This document shows, piece by piece, positions 8,453-17,341 of a stretch of 64,000 nt of DNA. Under the pieces are notes generated by a model, which was not told where the DNA came from, searched no databases, and was given only the letters and a program-made list of their open reading frames with translations. This DNA comes from Sphingopyxis sp. TUF1. GTDB taxonomy: Bacteria; Pseudomonadota; Alphaproteobacteria; Sphingomonadales; Sphingomonadaceae. A program made the position numbers and the translations under genes. Within the stretch, counting starts at the first letter, position 1, and each line of letters starts with the position of its first letter. The stretch spans positions 1,116,001 to 1,180,000 of the forward strand of contig NZ_CP144683.1 in assembly GCF_036687315.1 (NCBI RefSeq), in the 5' to 3' direction.

Positions 8453-9091
8453 ATGATCACGCTTTACGGAACCCCGCCAACGCGCGCCTTGCGCGGCATC
8501 TGGCTGCTCAACGAACTGGGCCTCGATCACGAGATCATTCCGATCGACCTTAGCGCGGGCGAGCAGATGACGCCCGAATTTCTGGCGCTGAACCCAGCCG
8601 CCAAGCTGCCGGTGCTGGTCGATGGCGACATGGTGGTTTGCGAATCGGCGGCGATCCAGCTGTATCTTGCCGACAAATATGGCGAGCGCTTTCCCGGCGG
8701 CGGCCTGATCCCCGCCACGGCCGATGAACGCGCCCATATGTATCAGTGGCTGTTCTTCCTGATGACCGAGATCGAAGCGCCGCTGTGGCGCATCGCGCTC
8801 CACAGCTTCATCTATGACGCAGCGGAGCAATCCGAAGCCGAGGTCGCGCTGGCGAAGCGCGACGCCGCGCGGATGGTGGCCGTGCTCGAACAGCATATGC
8901 AGGGGCGCGACCATCTGGTCGGCGAGCAGCTGACGGTCGCCGATTTCAACGCCGCCTTCACGCTCGACTGGGCGCGCGAGGAAGCGTTGCTGGGCGACGC
9001 CCCGGCGCTCAGCGCCTTTCTGGACAGGATGTATGCGCGGCCCAACGCGCCGACCACGATCGCCGCGGCATTTGCGGAGCTGGCGGCATGA
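8453..9091 (+). CDS. Glutathione S-transferase family protein
   Basis: 212 residues. The thioredoxin-like N-terminus (ITLYGTPPTRALRGIWLL, NPAAKLPVLVDGD, CESAAIQLYLADKYG) carries the cis-Pro and the Glu-Ser glutathione pair; the C-terminal helical domain has GEQLTVADFNAAFTLDW. Likely a cytosolic conjugating or reducing enzyme. AAGGAG lies 5 bases before the ATG. Its stop overlaps the start of the next gene (ATGA). Confidence 0.88.
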   Translation: MITLYGTPPTRALRGIWLLNELGLDHEIIPIDLSAGEQMTPEFLALNPAAKLPVLVDGDMVVCESAAIQLYLADKYGERFPGGGLIPATADERAHMYQWLFFLMTEIEAPLWRIALHSFIYDAAEQSEAEVALAKRDAARMVAVLEQHMQGRDHLVGEQLTVADFNAAFTLDWAREEALLGDAPALSAFLDRMYARPNAPTTIAAAFAELAA

Positions 9092-9639
9092 GCGGCAGTG
9101 ACGCCAGCATGACGCGCACCGCCGCCTGCCAGTGCGGCAAGGTGGCGCTGGCGATGACGGGTACGCCGATCGTCGCCGCGACCTGTTATTGCCACAGCTG
9201 CCAGGCAGCCGGGCAGGCGTTCGACGCGCTGCCCGGCGCGTCGGGGACGCTGCGCAGCGATGGCGGCACGCCCTATCTGCTCGTCCGCAAGGATCGGATC
9301 GAATGGCTGGCGGGTAGCGATCAGCTCGACGACCACCGGCTGACGCCCGATGCGCCTACGCGGCGTTTTGTCGCGCGCTGCTGCAATTCGCCGGTCGCGC
9401 TGGAATTTATGAGGGGGCATTGGCTGAGCGTCTATTCGGCGCGCATTCCGGCCGGGGATCGCCCCGCGGCAGAGATGCGCACGATGGTCAACGAGCGCCC
9501 CGCGGGGGTCGAGCTGCCCGATGACATTCCCAATTATGCCACGCCGTCGGGCAAATTCATGTGGCGGCTTTTGAAAGCGTGGATCGCGATGGGATTCCGC
9601 GCGCCCCCGGTCGAAGCGACGAAGGGCTTTGTCCGATGA
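9088..9639 (+). CDS. GFA-like zinc-binding protein (DUF6151 type)
   Basis: 183 residues. Cys motifs CQCGK (about 15), CYCHSCQ (about 33) and a later CC resemble the zinc clusters of the GFA/Mss4-like fold. Founding GFA members bind glutathione-formaldehyde adducts, but many relatives have unknown roles. Translationally coupled to the GST upstream and the DUF6958-like gene downstream by ATGA overlaps. Confidence 0.75.
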   Translation: MSGSDASMTRTAACQCGKVALAMTGTPIVAATCYCHSCQAAGQAFDALPGASGTLRSDGGTPYLLVRKDRIEWLAGSDQLDDHRLTPDAPTRRFVARCCNSPVALEFMRGHWLSVYSARIPAGDRPAAEMRTMVNERPAGVELPDDIPNYATPSGKFMWRLLKAWIAMGFRAPPVEATKGFVR

Positions 9640-9935
9640 GCAACGCCGACGACCGCGTCGAAATGCTCAACGTCAGCAGCCCCGGCCATGTCGTGCGCGT
9701 CGAACGCGCCAAATATGAAGCGATGCGGGGCGCCATGCTGGCGGTGGTCCCAACCGAAGCGCCGGGGCTGACCGCCGCCGAGATCAAGGAACGCCTGCTG
9801 CCGCTCTTGCCCGAAGCACTGTTCCCCGGCGGGGCCAAGGTGGGCTGGTGGCAAAAGGGCGTGCAGCTCGACCTCGAGGCGCGCGGACAGATGGCGCGCG
9901 CCGACACCAAACCCCTGCGTTTTTACCGGCCTTGA
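9636..9935 (+). CDS. DUF6958-like small protein
   Basis: 99 residues from the ATG at 9636, which overlaps the previous stop (ATGA). It contains NVSSPGHVVRVERAKYEAMR and GGAKVGWWQKGVQLDLEARG, a pattern seen in small winged-helix-like proteins annotated DUF6958. Function unknown; probably in the same transcript as the GST/GFA genes. Confidence 0.7.
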   Translation: MSNADDRVEMLNVSSPGHVVRVERAKYEAMRGAMLAVVPTEAPGLTAAEIKERLLPLLPEALFPGGAKVGWWQKGVQLDLEARGQMARADTKPLRFYRP

Positions 9936-9970
9936 GGCCGCATTTCGAACCTGTTTTTAGAAGGAGAAGA

Positions 9971-10777
9971 ATGATGACCAATCCCCTCGGAAGCTTTATC
10001 TGGTACGAATTGATGACGAGCGACCCCGACGGCGCCGCCGCTTTTTACGGCCCGGTCGTCGGCTGGACGATCGCCGCGCGGAGCGACGCGGATGCGCCCG
10101 GCGGCGTCGATTATCGCATGATCGGCCGCAGCGATGGCGGCAACGCGGGCGGCGTGCTGGCGCTCAATGCCGACATGATCGCGGGCGGCGCGCGGCCGGG
10201 CTGGCTGGGCTATATTTACACCCCCGACGTCGATGCCGCGATCGCGTCGATGACCGCCGACGGCGCGACGCTGCAGATGCCGGCGACCGACCTGCCGGTC
10301 GGGCGGATCGCGATGGTCGCCGATCCGCAGGGCGCGCCCTTTTACATCATGAACCCGATCCCGCCCGAAGGCGAGGTGGATAAGGACGCCGACGCCTTTT
10401 CGGTGACCGAGGCGCAGCATGTCCGCTGGAACGAGCTGGCGACGAGCGATTCGGATGGCGCGGTCGCTTTCTATCAGAAGCATTTCGGCTGGGGCCAGGA
10501 CGGCGCGATGGATATGGGCGAGATGGGCCAATATCGCTTCCTTCAGCACGACGGCGAGATGATCGGCGCGGTGATGCCGCTGGTGGAAGGTTATCCGGTT
10601 CCGATGTGGAATTTCTACATCGGCGTCGATGACATCGATCGCGCGCACGCCGCGGTGACCGCGAATGGCGGGACCGTCACCAGCGAGCCGATGGAAATCC
10701 CGGGCGGCGAGTTCGCGATGAACGCGATCGACCCGCAGGGCGCCGCGGTCGGCTTCGTCGGCCCGCGCAAAGGCTGA
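9971..10777 (+). CDS. VOC family protein with two VOC domains
   Basis: 268 residues from the ATG at 9971 (AAGGAGAAGA upstream). Two VOC modules (about 5-125 and 135-265) both begin WYEL or WNEL, followed by (M/A)TSDSDG-type loops. The layout matches the CFP32-like two-domain VOC proteins. A metal or small-molecule binding role is likely; the substrate is unknown. Confidence 0.85.
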   Translation: MMTNPLGSFIWYELMTSDPDGAAAFYGPVVGWTIAARSDADAPGGVDYRMIGRSDGGNAGGVLALNADMIAGGARPGWLGYIYTPDVDAAIASMTADGATLQMPATDLPVGRIAMVADPQGAPFYIMNPIPPEGEVDKDADAFSVTEAQHVRWNELATSDSDGAVAFYQKHFGWGQDGAMDMGEMGQYRFLQHDGEMIGAVMPLVEGYPVPMWNFYIGVDDIDRAHAAVTANGGTVTSEPMEIPGGEFAMNAIDPQGAAVGFVGPRKG

Positions 10778-10808
10778 GGTCGATCGGTTCGGCGATCAAA
10801 GGAGAGGC

Positions 10809-11288
10809 ATGATGACGAAGGCAACCCTCTGTCTGTGGTACGACAAGGACGCCGAGGAAGCGGCGAATTTCTATGCCGCGACCTTTCCCGACAGCCATGT
10901 CGGCCAAGCGCATCGCGCGCCCGCCGACAATCCGAGCAGCCAGGCGGGCGAGGTGCTGACGGTCGATTTCACCGTTCTTGGCTTTCCGTGCATCGGGCTC
11001 AACGGCGGGACCGCGTTCCAGCACAGCGAGGCCTTTTCGTTCCAGATCGCGACCCGCGATCAGGAAGAGACCGACCGCTACTGGAATGCGATCGTCGGCA
11101 ACGGCGGGCAGGAAAGCATGTGCGGCTGGTGCAAGGACAAGTGGGGCATTTCGTGGCAGATCACCCCGCGCGTGCTGACCGACGTGATGACGGGCGGCGA
11201 CAAGGCGGCAGCCAAGCGTGCGTTCGAGGCGATGATGGCGATGAAAAAGATCGACGTCGCCGCGATCGAAGCCGCCATTCGGGGCTGA
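10809..11288 (+). CDS. PhnB-like VOC protein (3-dmu-9_3-mt fold)
   Basis: 159 residues. ATLCLWYDKDAEEAANFYAATFP at the N-terminus and MCGWCKDKWGISWQITP toward the C-terminus are typical of the PhnB/3-demethylubiquinone-methyltransferase-like VOC group. AGGAGAGGC precedes the ATG. Last gene of the TetR-led cluster; its role is unknown. Confidence 0.85.
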   Translation: MMTKATLCLWYDKDAEEAANFYAATFPDSHVGQAHRAPADNPSSQAGEVLTVDFTVLGFPCIGLNGGTAFQHSEAFSFQIATRDQEETDRYWNAIVGNGGQESMCGWCKDKWGISWQITPRVLTDVMTGGDKAAAKRAFEAMMAMKKIDVAAIEAAIRG

Positions 11289-11375
11289 CCGGCCGGCCGT
11301 CCCATATCGCGGTTAACGCGGCGCTGACATTGCCGCTTTGCCAATTGGTCATCGCGTGCGCGCGAAGGCGGGGGC

Positions 11376-12152
11376 ATGGCTCTGCCCTCCGCCTTCCTGC
11401 GCACGCTGATCGTCGCCGCCTTCGCCGCGGTGCTGGCGTTCGCGCCCGCGCAGGCGCAGCAGGTCATCGTCGTCACCACGACGACAGTGACCTGGACGTA
11501 TGAAGATGCGGGCGACGATGACCTTGGCTTTGAGGGGGAGCCAGCATTCGTCGACGACGAAGCGTTTGCCGAGGATGAGGCGTTCGCGGGAACGCGGCGT
11601 TATGCGCCCGCCGCCACGCTCGCGACGCTGGGTGACGCAAAGGCGCGTTTCGGTCCCTTTTCGGTGATCGACGCCGCGACGGTGCGCATGGCGGGTGACG
11701 TGACATCCGCCACGCCGCGCCAGTTCGCAGCGATGATGGCCGCCTTTCCGGGGCTCAAGCGGATCGAGATGATCGATTGCCCCGGCAGCCTCGACGAGGA
11801 TGCGAACCTTGCTCTCGCGCGCGCGATCCGCCGTGCGGGGCTGGAAACCGTGGTGCCGAGCGGCGGGTCGGTCCGCTCGGGCGCGGTCGAACTGTGGCTG
11901 GCGGGCGCCGTGCGCCGCGCGGCACCCGACGCCGAGTTCGGCGTCCACAGCTGGGCCGACGAATATGGCCGCGAGTCGAACGACTATCCCGCCGACGATC
12001 CGGTCCACGCCGACTATATCGGCCTATACCGCGAACTGGGCATGGATGCGGCCAAGGCGCGTGAATTCTACGCGCTGACCAATGCGACCCCGTTCGACGA
12101 GGTGCGTTACCTGACGCGCGCCGACATGGCGCGGTTCGTGGCGGTCAACTGA
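11376..12152 (+). CDS. Exported ClpP/crotonase-fold protein (COG3904-like)
   Basis: 258 residues with an N-terminal signal peptide (cleavage expected after AQAQ, about residue 28) and an acidic linker. The rest resembles the ClpP/crotonase fold of COG3904 predicted periplasmic proteins: a middle segment PSGGSVRSGAVELWLAGAVR, placing a Ser near the nucleophile position, then FGVHSWADE carrying a His. Catalytic activity is unproven. No obvious operon partner. Confidence 0.7.
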   Translation: MALPSAFLRTLIVAAFAAVLAFAPAQAQQVIVVTTTTVTWTYEDAGDDDLGFEGEPAFVDDEAFAEDEAFAGTRRYAPAATLATLGDAKARFGPFSVIDAATVRMAGDVTSATPRQFAAMMAAFPGLKRIEMIDCPGSLDEDANLALARAIRRAGLETVVPSGGSVRSGAVELWLAGAVRRAAPDAEFGVHSWADEYGRESNDYPADDPVHADYIGLYRELGMDAAKAREFYALTNATPFDEVRYLTRADMARFVAVN

Positions 12153-12178
12153 ACATTGCCGCCACGAAACCGGCGCGC

Positions 12179-12313
12179 CTAGCAGTTACCCTGGACGCCA
12201 TCGGCGCAGTCACCGACGGACTCGACGTCCTTAACCGCGCCATCGACGGTGTTGCACGCCGTCATTAGCAGCATCGAACCGCTGATCGCGAAAATCGTCA
12301 GAAGCTTTTTCAT
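12179..12313 (-). CDS. Entericidin-like small lipoprotein
   Basis: 44 residues from the ATG at 12313 (GGAGAGAGAGA upstream). A signal sequence MKKLLTIFAISGSMLLMTAC with lipobox LMTAC is followed by NTVDGAVKDVESVGD and two further Cys. This is the plan of entericidin A/B, small stress-induced envelope lipoproteins first described as a toxin/antidote pair in enteric bacteria. Only one member is visible here. Confidence 0.8.
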   Translation of the reverse strand: MKKLLTIFAISGSMLLMTACNTVDGAVKDVESVGDCADGVQGNC

Positions 12314-12512
12314 TCTCTCTCTCCGACACGGGGGCCAACCTCTTAACATGTCTGGCAACGGCCGCCTCGCGCGATCGTTCCGTCGCATCGAAAACGCACT
12401 GGCCGAAGCGTTCCGAAAGGTCGCCGGACCGGGGCGAATGCGCGATGTGTCGCGGCCACCCTCCAGCTGTTTTAGTCTTGCGGCACGGCGCTGCACCGCC
12501 CACATCGCCCCC

Positions 12513-12821
12513 ATGGCAAAGCGCAGCCTTTATCAGCGGATGCGGGCGAATGCGCAGGTGCGCACCGCTTTGTTCGCTCTCGGCGTGCTGATGATGATCG
12601 TCGGCATCGTGATCGGGCCGCTGCCGGGGCCGGGATTCCTGATCGTCTTTCCGCTCGGGCTGATGCTCTGCCTTCAGAACAGCGCGTGGGCGAAGCGCGC
12701 CTATGTGCGGTTCAAATGGCGCCACCCCCGCTATGGCGCGTGGACCGACCGGGCGATGCGCCGCGTCAGCGCCGCACGGCGGCGCGCGCGCGCGGCGCTG
12801 GACAGGCTAGATGGCGATTGA
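12513..12821 (+). CDS. PGPGW family membrane protein
   Basis: 102 residues from the ATG at 12513. One or two hydrophobic segments (about 22-60) carry the PGPGF signature (GPLPGPGFLIVFPLGLML) of the putative transmembrane PGPGW family, with a basic, cytoplasmic-type tail. Function unknown. A strong terminator follows at 12853-12891. Confidence 0.82.
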   Translation: MAKRSLYQRMRANAQVRTALFALGVLMMIVGIVIGPLPGPGFLIVFPLGLMLCLQNSAWAKRAYVRFKWRHPRYGAWTDRAMRRVSAARRRARAALDRLDGD

Positions 12822-12852
12822 CTTTCCGCCGACTCTTGCTTATCCGCGCCTC

Positions 12853-12891
12853 CAACAGTGGCCGCCCACGCTTGGCGGCCCTTTTCTGTTG
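12853..12891 (+). terminator. Rho-independent terminator
   Basis: The stem GGCCGCC (12860-12866) and GGCGGCC (12874-12880) with a 7-base loop is followed by CTTTTCT; flanking CAACAG and CTGTTG extend the pairing. It separates the PGPGW gene from rpmH. Confidence 0.8.
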
Positions 12892-12922
12892 CAGCATTTG
12901 ACGAGATCTAGGGAAAACCGCG

Positions 12923-13057
12923 ATGAAGCGCACCTATCAACCGAGCCGCCTCGTGCGCAAGCGCCGTCACGGCTTCCGCGCCCGCAAGGCAACCGTCGGC
13001 GGCCGCAAGGTGCTCGCCGCCCGCCGCGCCCGCGGCCGCGCGAAGCTGTCGGCCTGA
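12923..13057 (+). CDS. rpmH: 50S ribosomal protein bL34
   Basis: 44 residues starting [18 protein letters not shown], the near-invariant bL34 sequence, ending GRAKLSA. It stabilises the 23S rRNA in the large subunit. It is followed at once by rnpA, the near-universal bacterial arrangement, and then by yidD-yidC. GGGAAAAC lies before the ATG. Confidence 0.97.
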   Translation: MKRTYQPSRLVRKRRHGFRARKATVGGRKVLAARRARGRAKLSA

Positions 13058-13086
13058 TCGCCGAGGCTTCGCCGCCAGCGCGTCTG

Positions 13087-13434
13087 GTGCGAACGCTTAA
13101 CAAACGCAGCGAATTTCTGGCCGCCAACCGCGGCCTTCGCTTTCCCATGCCCGGCTTTGTCCTGCTCGTCCGTCCGCGCGGCGACGATGCCGACGCGCTG
13201 GGCATCGGCTATACCGTCAGCAAGAAGGTCGGCAACGCCGTCACGCGCAACCGGATGAAGCGCCGCTTTCGCGAATTGGCGCGCGCGCTTCTCCCCGAAT
13301 CGGGAATATCCGGCGCCGACCATGTGCTGATCGGCCGCCCCGGCGCCAACGACATCGAGTTTGCCGCGCTTGGCGAGCAGCTCGACTCGGCGTTGAAGCG
13401 CGCGGCGAAGAAGCTGGCGGCGAAGGCGTCGTGA
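13087..13434 (+). CDS. rnpA: Ribonuclease P protein component
   Basis: 115 residues from GTG 13087, the start that leaves RTLNKRSEFLAANRG as the N-terminus as in homologues. The signature RNR motif is present (VTRNRMKRRFRELAR). RnpA binds RNase P RNA and helps mature tRNA 5' ends. A CTG at 13054 overlapping the rpmH stop is a less likely start. The next gene of this conserved block is yidD. Confidence 0.92.
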   Translation: MRTLNKRSEFLAANRGLRFPMPGFVLLVRPRGDDADALGIGYTVSKKVGNAVTRNRMKRRFRELARALLPESGISGADHVLIGRPGANDIEFAALGEQLDSALKRAAKKLAAKAS

Positions 13435-13447
13435 CTCTCTCCCCTCC

Positions 13448-13561
13448 CCTTCTTCGTCGCCCCGGACCCTTCGACGACGCTCAGGACAGGCTTGATCGGG
13501 GGCCCCGCTTTTCAACGTCGCTGAGCGGGACCCCGGATCAGGTCCGGGGTGACGAAGAAGG
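13448..13561 (+). repeat. Intergenic palindromic element, family R5
   Basis: The arms CCTTCTTCGTCGCCCCGGAC (13448-13467) and GTCCGGGGTGACGAAGAAGG (13542-13561) are complementary except at one position and flank an inner part with further GC-rich pairing. It fills the gap between rnpA and yidD. Confidence 0.85.
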
Positions 13562-13609
13562 AAAATCGCCGATTGCGTGTGACATTGCGCTGTTTTCCGG
13601 ACCTCCCGC

Positions 13610-13822
13610 ATGATCGCCCGCCTGCTCATCCTGATCGCGCGCGGCTGGCAGCTGGGTCCGTCGCGCATCCTGCCGCCGACGTGCCGCTATGCACCGTCGT
13701 GCAGCGAATATGCGATCGTCGCGCTGGGGCGTTATGGCGCGATCAAGGGTGGCTGGATTGCGACAAAGCGGCTATTGCGCTGCCATCCTTGGGGCGGTCA
13801 CGGCTACGACCCGGTGCCTTAG
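13610..13822 (+). CDS. yidD: Membrane protein insertion efficiency factor YidD
   Basis: 70 residues with the family Cys cluster CRYAPSCSEYA (about 25-35) and the C-terminal RCHPWGGHGYDPVP. YidD is a small membrane-associated factor that aids YidC-dependent insertion. Placed between rnpA and yidC as in most bacteria. Confidence 0.96.
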   Translation: MIARLLILIARGWQLGPSRILPPTCRYAPSCSEYAIVALGRYGAIKGGWIATKRLLRCHPWGGHGYDPVP

Positions 13823-13868
13823 TGCCCGCATCCCCCGACATTTTTGAGACGAAGAGAGACCGAAGAGC

Positions 13869-15632
13869 GTGGACGACAAGCGTAATTTGATCGCGGCAAT
13901 CCTGTTGTCGGTGGCGATTTTGATCGGCTGGAACTTCGTCGCCGAGGAATTTTTCCCGACCCCCGACCAGCCCGACGTGACCAAGACGGTCGCCGGCGCC
14001 AATGGCGCGCCCGCCACGGCTCCTGCCGCGCAGGGTCAGCCGAGCGCTCTGCCCGCCCCCAACGCGACCGCACCCGCCGCGCCCGCGGCGTCGCAGGCGA
14101 TCCGCCCGGTCGACGTCGTGCTCGCCGAAGGACAGCGCGTTCCGATCGAAACCCCGGCCTTGGCGGGATCGATCAACTTGGTGGGCGCGCGCATCGACGA
14201 CATCACGCTGACCAAATATCGCCAGACGATCAAAAAGGATTCGCCGCCGGTGCGCCTGTTCGCGCCGGGCGGCACCAAGGCCGCCTATTTCGCCAGCATC
14301 GGCTGGTCGGCGCAGGGCATCCAGGTGCCGGGACCAACGACGCTGTGGACTGCAGGCGGCAGCAAGCTGACCCCGACGACGCCGGTGACGCTGAGCTGGG
14401 CCAATGGCACCGGCCAGACGTTCCGCATCGAATATAGCATCGACACCAATTACCTGATCACCGCGAAGCAGACGATCGCCAACAGGGGCGCCGCGCCCGT
14501 GAGCGCGAGCAGCTTTGCGCTGATCGACCGCCTCGGCAAACCGACCGACCCGCATGAAGTCGACAGCTGGACGATCCACGTCGGCCCGACCGGCTATCTC
14601 GATGGCAAGTCGGTCTTTGACGTCGATTATGACGACGTCGAGGAAGCGCCGAACCGCGCCGTGCGATACAGTTCGGCAGGCTGGCTGGGCTTCACCGACA
14701 AATATTGGCTCGCGGCGGTCGTCCCGGCCAAGGGCGAACGCGTCACCGCGGCGATCAGCTCGCCGAGCGTCAACAATTATCAGACGCTGTTCGCGCGCGA
14801 CTTTGCGCAGGTCGGCCCCGGCCAGCAGGTCACGACCACCAGCCGCATCTTTGCCGGGGCCAAGGAAGTCGAGGTTCTCGAAAACTATCAGGACAGGCTG
14901 GGCATCACCCGCCTGTCGAACGCGATCGATTGGGGCTGGTTCGAATTTTTCGCGGTGCCGATCTTCAAGCTGCTGCACTGGCTGTTCCTGCAAGTCGGCA
15001 ATTTCGGCGTCGCGATCATGGCGCTGACCTTGATCATCCGCCTGCTGATGTTCCCGATCGCCAACCGGCAGTTCTCGTCGATGGCGCAGATGCGCGTCGT
15101 CCAGCCGAAGATGAAGGCGCTGCAGGAGCGCTACAAGGACGACAAGCCCAAGATGCAGCAGGAGCTGATGAAGCTCTATAAGGACGAGAAGATCAATCCG
15201 CTCGCGGGCTGTCTGCCGATCCTGATCCAGATCCCGATCTTCTATGCGCTGTACAAGGTGCTGATGCTGGCGATCGAGATGCGGCACCAGCCGTTCATCC
15301 TGTGGATCAAGGATCTGTCGGCGCCCGACCCGCTGCACATCCTCAACCTGTTCGGCCTCTTGCCCTTTACCCCGCCGTCGATCCTGGCGATCGGCGTGAT
15401 GGCGGTGATCCTGGGCGTGACGATGTGGCTGCAGTTCCGCCTGAACCCCGCCCCGGCCGACCCGGTGCAGGCGCAGGTGTTCAAGATCATGCCGTGGCTG
15501 TTCATGTTCATCATGGCGCCGTTCGCCGCGGGCCTGCTGCTATACTGGATCACCAACAACATCCTGTCGATCGCGCAGCAGCAGTGGATGTATCGCAAGT
15601 TCCCGGCACTGAAGGCGGCGCCGGCGAAGTGA
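13869..15632 (+). CDS. yidC: Membrane protein insertase YidC
   Basis: 587 residues starting at GTG 13869. An N-terminal signal anchor (NLIAAILLSVAILIGW) and Ala/Pro linker are followed by the large periplasmic P1 domain (about 80-355) and the conserved C-terminal 60KD_IMP core with five membrane segments (FGVAIMALTLIIRLLMFPIA; NPLAGCLPILIQIPIFYALY). YidC inserts and folds inner-membrane proteins alone or with SecYEG. Its stop overlaps the yihA GTG start. Confidence 0.97.
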   Translation: MDDKRNLIAAILLSVAILIGWNFVAEEFFPTPDQPDVTKTVAGANGAPATAPAAQGQPSALPAPNATAPAAPAASQAIRPVDVVLAEGQRVPIETPALAGSINLVGARIDDITLTKYRQTIKKDSPPVRLFAPGGTKAAYFASIGWSAQGIQVPGPTTLWTAGGSKLTPTTPVTLSWANGTGQTFRIEYSIDTNYLITAKQTIANRGAAPVSASSFALIDRLGKPTDPHEVDSWTIHVGPTGYLDGKSVFDVDYDDVEEAPNRAVRYSSAGWLGFTDKYWLAAVVPAKGERVTAAISSPSVNNYQTLFARDFAQVGPGQQVTTTSRIFAGAKEVEVLENYQDRLGITRLSNAIDWGWFEFFAVPIFKLLHWLFLQVGNFGVAIMALTLIIRLLMFPIANRQFSSMAQMRVVQPKMKALQERYKDDKPKMQQELMKLYKDEKINPLAGCLPILIQIPIFYALYKVLMLAIEMRHQPFILWIKDLSAPDPLHILNLFGLLPFTPPSILAIGVMAVILGVTMWLQFRLNPAPADPVQAQVFKIMPWLFMFIMAPFAAGLLLYWITNNILSIAQQQWMYRKFPALKAAPAK

Positions 15633-16288
15633 GCGAAATCGATCTTGATCCCGGCGCCGATCCCGAACGGGCCGAGCGCGCGCGCAAGCTGTTTTCAGGC
15701 CCGATCGCTTTCCTGAAATCGGCGCCCGCGCTCCAGCATTTGCCCGTGCCGTCGGTGCCGGAAATCGCCTTTGCGGGCCGGTCGAACGTCGGCAAATCGT
15801 CGCTGCTCAACGCGCTGACGAACCGCAACGGCCTCGCGCGCACCTCGGTCACGCCGGGACGCACGCAGGAACTCAACTATTTCGATGTCGGCGAACCTTT
15901 GGTGTTCCGGCTCGTCGACATGCCCGGCTATGGCTTTGCCAAGGCGCCGAAAGAGGTCGTCAGGAAATGGCGCTTCCTGATCAATGATTATCTGCGCGGG
16001 CGGCAGGTGCTGAAACGCACATTGGTGCTGATCGACAGCCGCCACGGCATCAAGGATGTCGATCGCGACGTGCTCGAAATGCTCGACACGGCGGCGGTGA
16101 GCTACCGCCTCGTGCTGACCAAGGCCGACAAGGTGAAGGCGAGCGCGCTCGCCGACGTCCACGCAGCGACCGAGGCCGAGGCACGCAAGCACCCCGCCGC
16201 GCACCCCGAGGTGATCGCGACGAGCAGCGAAAAGGGCATGGGGATCGCCGAACTGCGCACCGCGGTGCTGGAGGCGGTGGAAGTTTGA
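15629..16288 (+). CDS. yihA: Ribosome biogenesis GTP-binding protein YihA/YsxC
   Basis: 219 residues from the GTG at 15629, which overlaps the yidC stop (GTGA). GTPase motifs are all present: G1 GRSNVGKS, G2 region TSVTPGRTQ, G3 DMPGYG, G4 TKAD, G5 TSSEKG. An essential GTPase for 50S subunit assembly. Translationally coupled to yidC. Confidence 0.96.
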   Translation: MSEIDLDPGADPERAERARKLFSGPIAFLKSAPALQHLPVPSVPEIAFAGRSNVGKSSLLNALTNRNGLARTSVTPGRTQELNYFDVGEPLVFRLVDMPGYGFAKAPKEVVRKWRFLINDYLRGRQVLKRTLVLIDSRHGIKDVDRDVLEMLDTAAVSYRLVLTKADKVKASALADVHAATEAEARKHPAAHPEVIATSSEKGMGIAELRTAVLEAVEV

Positions 16289-16296
16289 CTTGCGCT

Positions 16297-16454
16297 CCTC
16301 TCCCCTTGAGGGAGAGGATAGTGAAGGTTGGTCCGACGAAGTCGGGCCTACCGCAACTTGGTGAGGGCAAGGACGCCTGCGTCGCCCCCTCACCCAGCTT
16401 CGACTAGGCAGCAAGCTGCCAAGTCTCCACATCCCTCTCCCTCGGGGGGAGTGG
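16297..16454 (+). repeat. Intergenic repeat-like element, family R6
   Basis: Starts with the hairpin CCTCTCCCCTTGAGGGAGAGG and ends with CCCTCTCCCTCGGGGGGAG, giving complementary ends around a partly self-pairing interior. It occupies most of the yihA-GST gap. No second full copy is seen in the window. Confidence 0.65.
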
Positions 16455-16470
16455 GAAACAGGGAGTCCTC

Positions 16471-17142
16471 ATGAAACTCTTCATCGGCAACAAGGCCTAT
16501 TCAAGCTGGAGCCTGCGCGGCTGGCTTGCCGCCAAGCACAGCGGCCTGCCGTTCGAGGAGGTCACCGTCCCGCTCTATAACGAAGAATGGAGCCAGCGGC
16601 GCGAGGGCGACGAGTTCGCGCCGTCGGGCGGCAAGGTGCCGATCCTGTGGGACGGCGCCGACATCGTCGTGTGGGACAGCCTGGCGATCATCGATTACCT
16701 CAACGAAAAGACCGGCGGCACGCGCGGATATTGGCCCGAGGATATGGCGGCGCGCGCGATGGCGCGATCGATGGCGGCCGAAATGCACTCGAGCTTTGCG
16801 GCGCTACGCCGCGAGCACAGCATGAACATCCGCCGCATCTATCCCGCCGCCGAACTCACCCCCGAAGTGCAGGCCGACGTCGTCCGCATCCTGCAAATCT
16901 GGGCCGAGGCGCGTGCGCGTTTCGGCGGTGAAGGCGATTATCTGTTCGGCAACTGGTCGGCGGCCGACATGATGTTCGCGCCGGTGGTGACGCGCTTCAT
17001 CACCTATTCGACCCCGCTGCCGCGCTTTGCGCTTCCCTATTGCCAGGCGGTGATCAGCCACCCCTGTATGCAGGAATGGATCGGCGGCGCGCAGGCCGAG
17101 GACTGGGTGATCGAGAAGTTCGAGGGGTCGGTCGAGGGGTAG
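16471..17142 (+). CDS. Glutathione S-transferase family protein
   Basis: 223 residues beginning KLFIGNKAYSSWSLRGWLA, the Ser-containing active-site loop of zeta/SspA-like GSTs, then GGKVPILWDG (cis-Pro) and WDSLAIIDYLNEK. The C-terminal domain has FGNWSAADMMFAPVVTRF. Probably a soluble glutathione-dependent enzyme. GGGAG precedes the ATG. Confidence 0.87.
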   Translation: MKLFIGNKAYSSWSLRGWLAAKHSGLPFEEVTVPLYNEEWSQRREGDEFAPSGGKVPILWDGADIVVWDSLAIIDYLNEKTGGTRGYWPEDMAARAMARSMAAEMHSSFAALRREHSMNIRRIYPAAELTPEVQADVVRILQIWAEARARFGGEGDYLFGNWSAADMMFAPVVTRFITYSTPLPRFALPYCQAVISHPCMQEWIGGAQAEDWVIEKFEGSVEG

Positions 17143-17200
17143 TGGGGGGGCGGCGGAATGGCTGAAGCGGCCGGAAGTCGCCATGCGGCCATCCCCAACC

Positions 17201-17282
17201 CGTTCGCATCGAGCGAAGTCGAGATGCCCCTCGGGCTAGGCTTAGCGTCGATGGGTGTCTCGACTTCGCTCGACACGAACGG
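17201..17282 (+). repeat. Dispersed palindromic element, family R2 (copy a)
   Basis: The ends CGTTCGCATCGAGCGAAGTC and its near-complement CTTCGCTCGACACGAACGG enclose about 40 bases. The same arm sequence (CGAGCGAAGTCGAGA) recurs at 27284-27363. It lies between two convergent genes. Confidence 0.88.
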
Positions 17283-17341
17283 AATGAGGGGATGGTCAGC
17301 CCCCAAAGCCACGCTCGCATCACCTCACGGCGCGAACCGCC

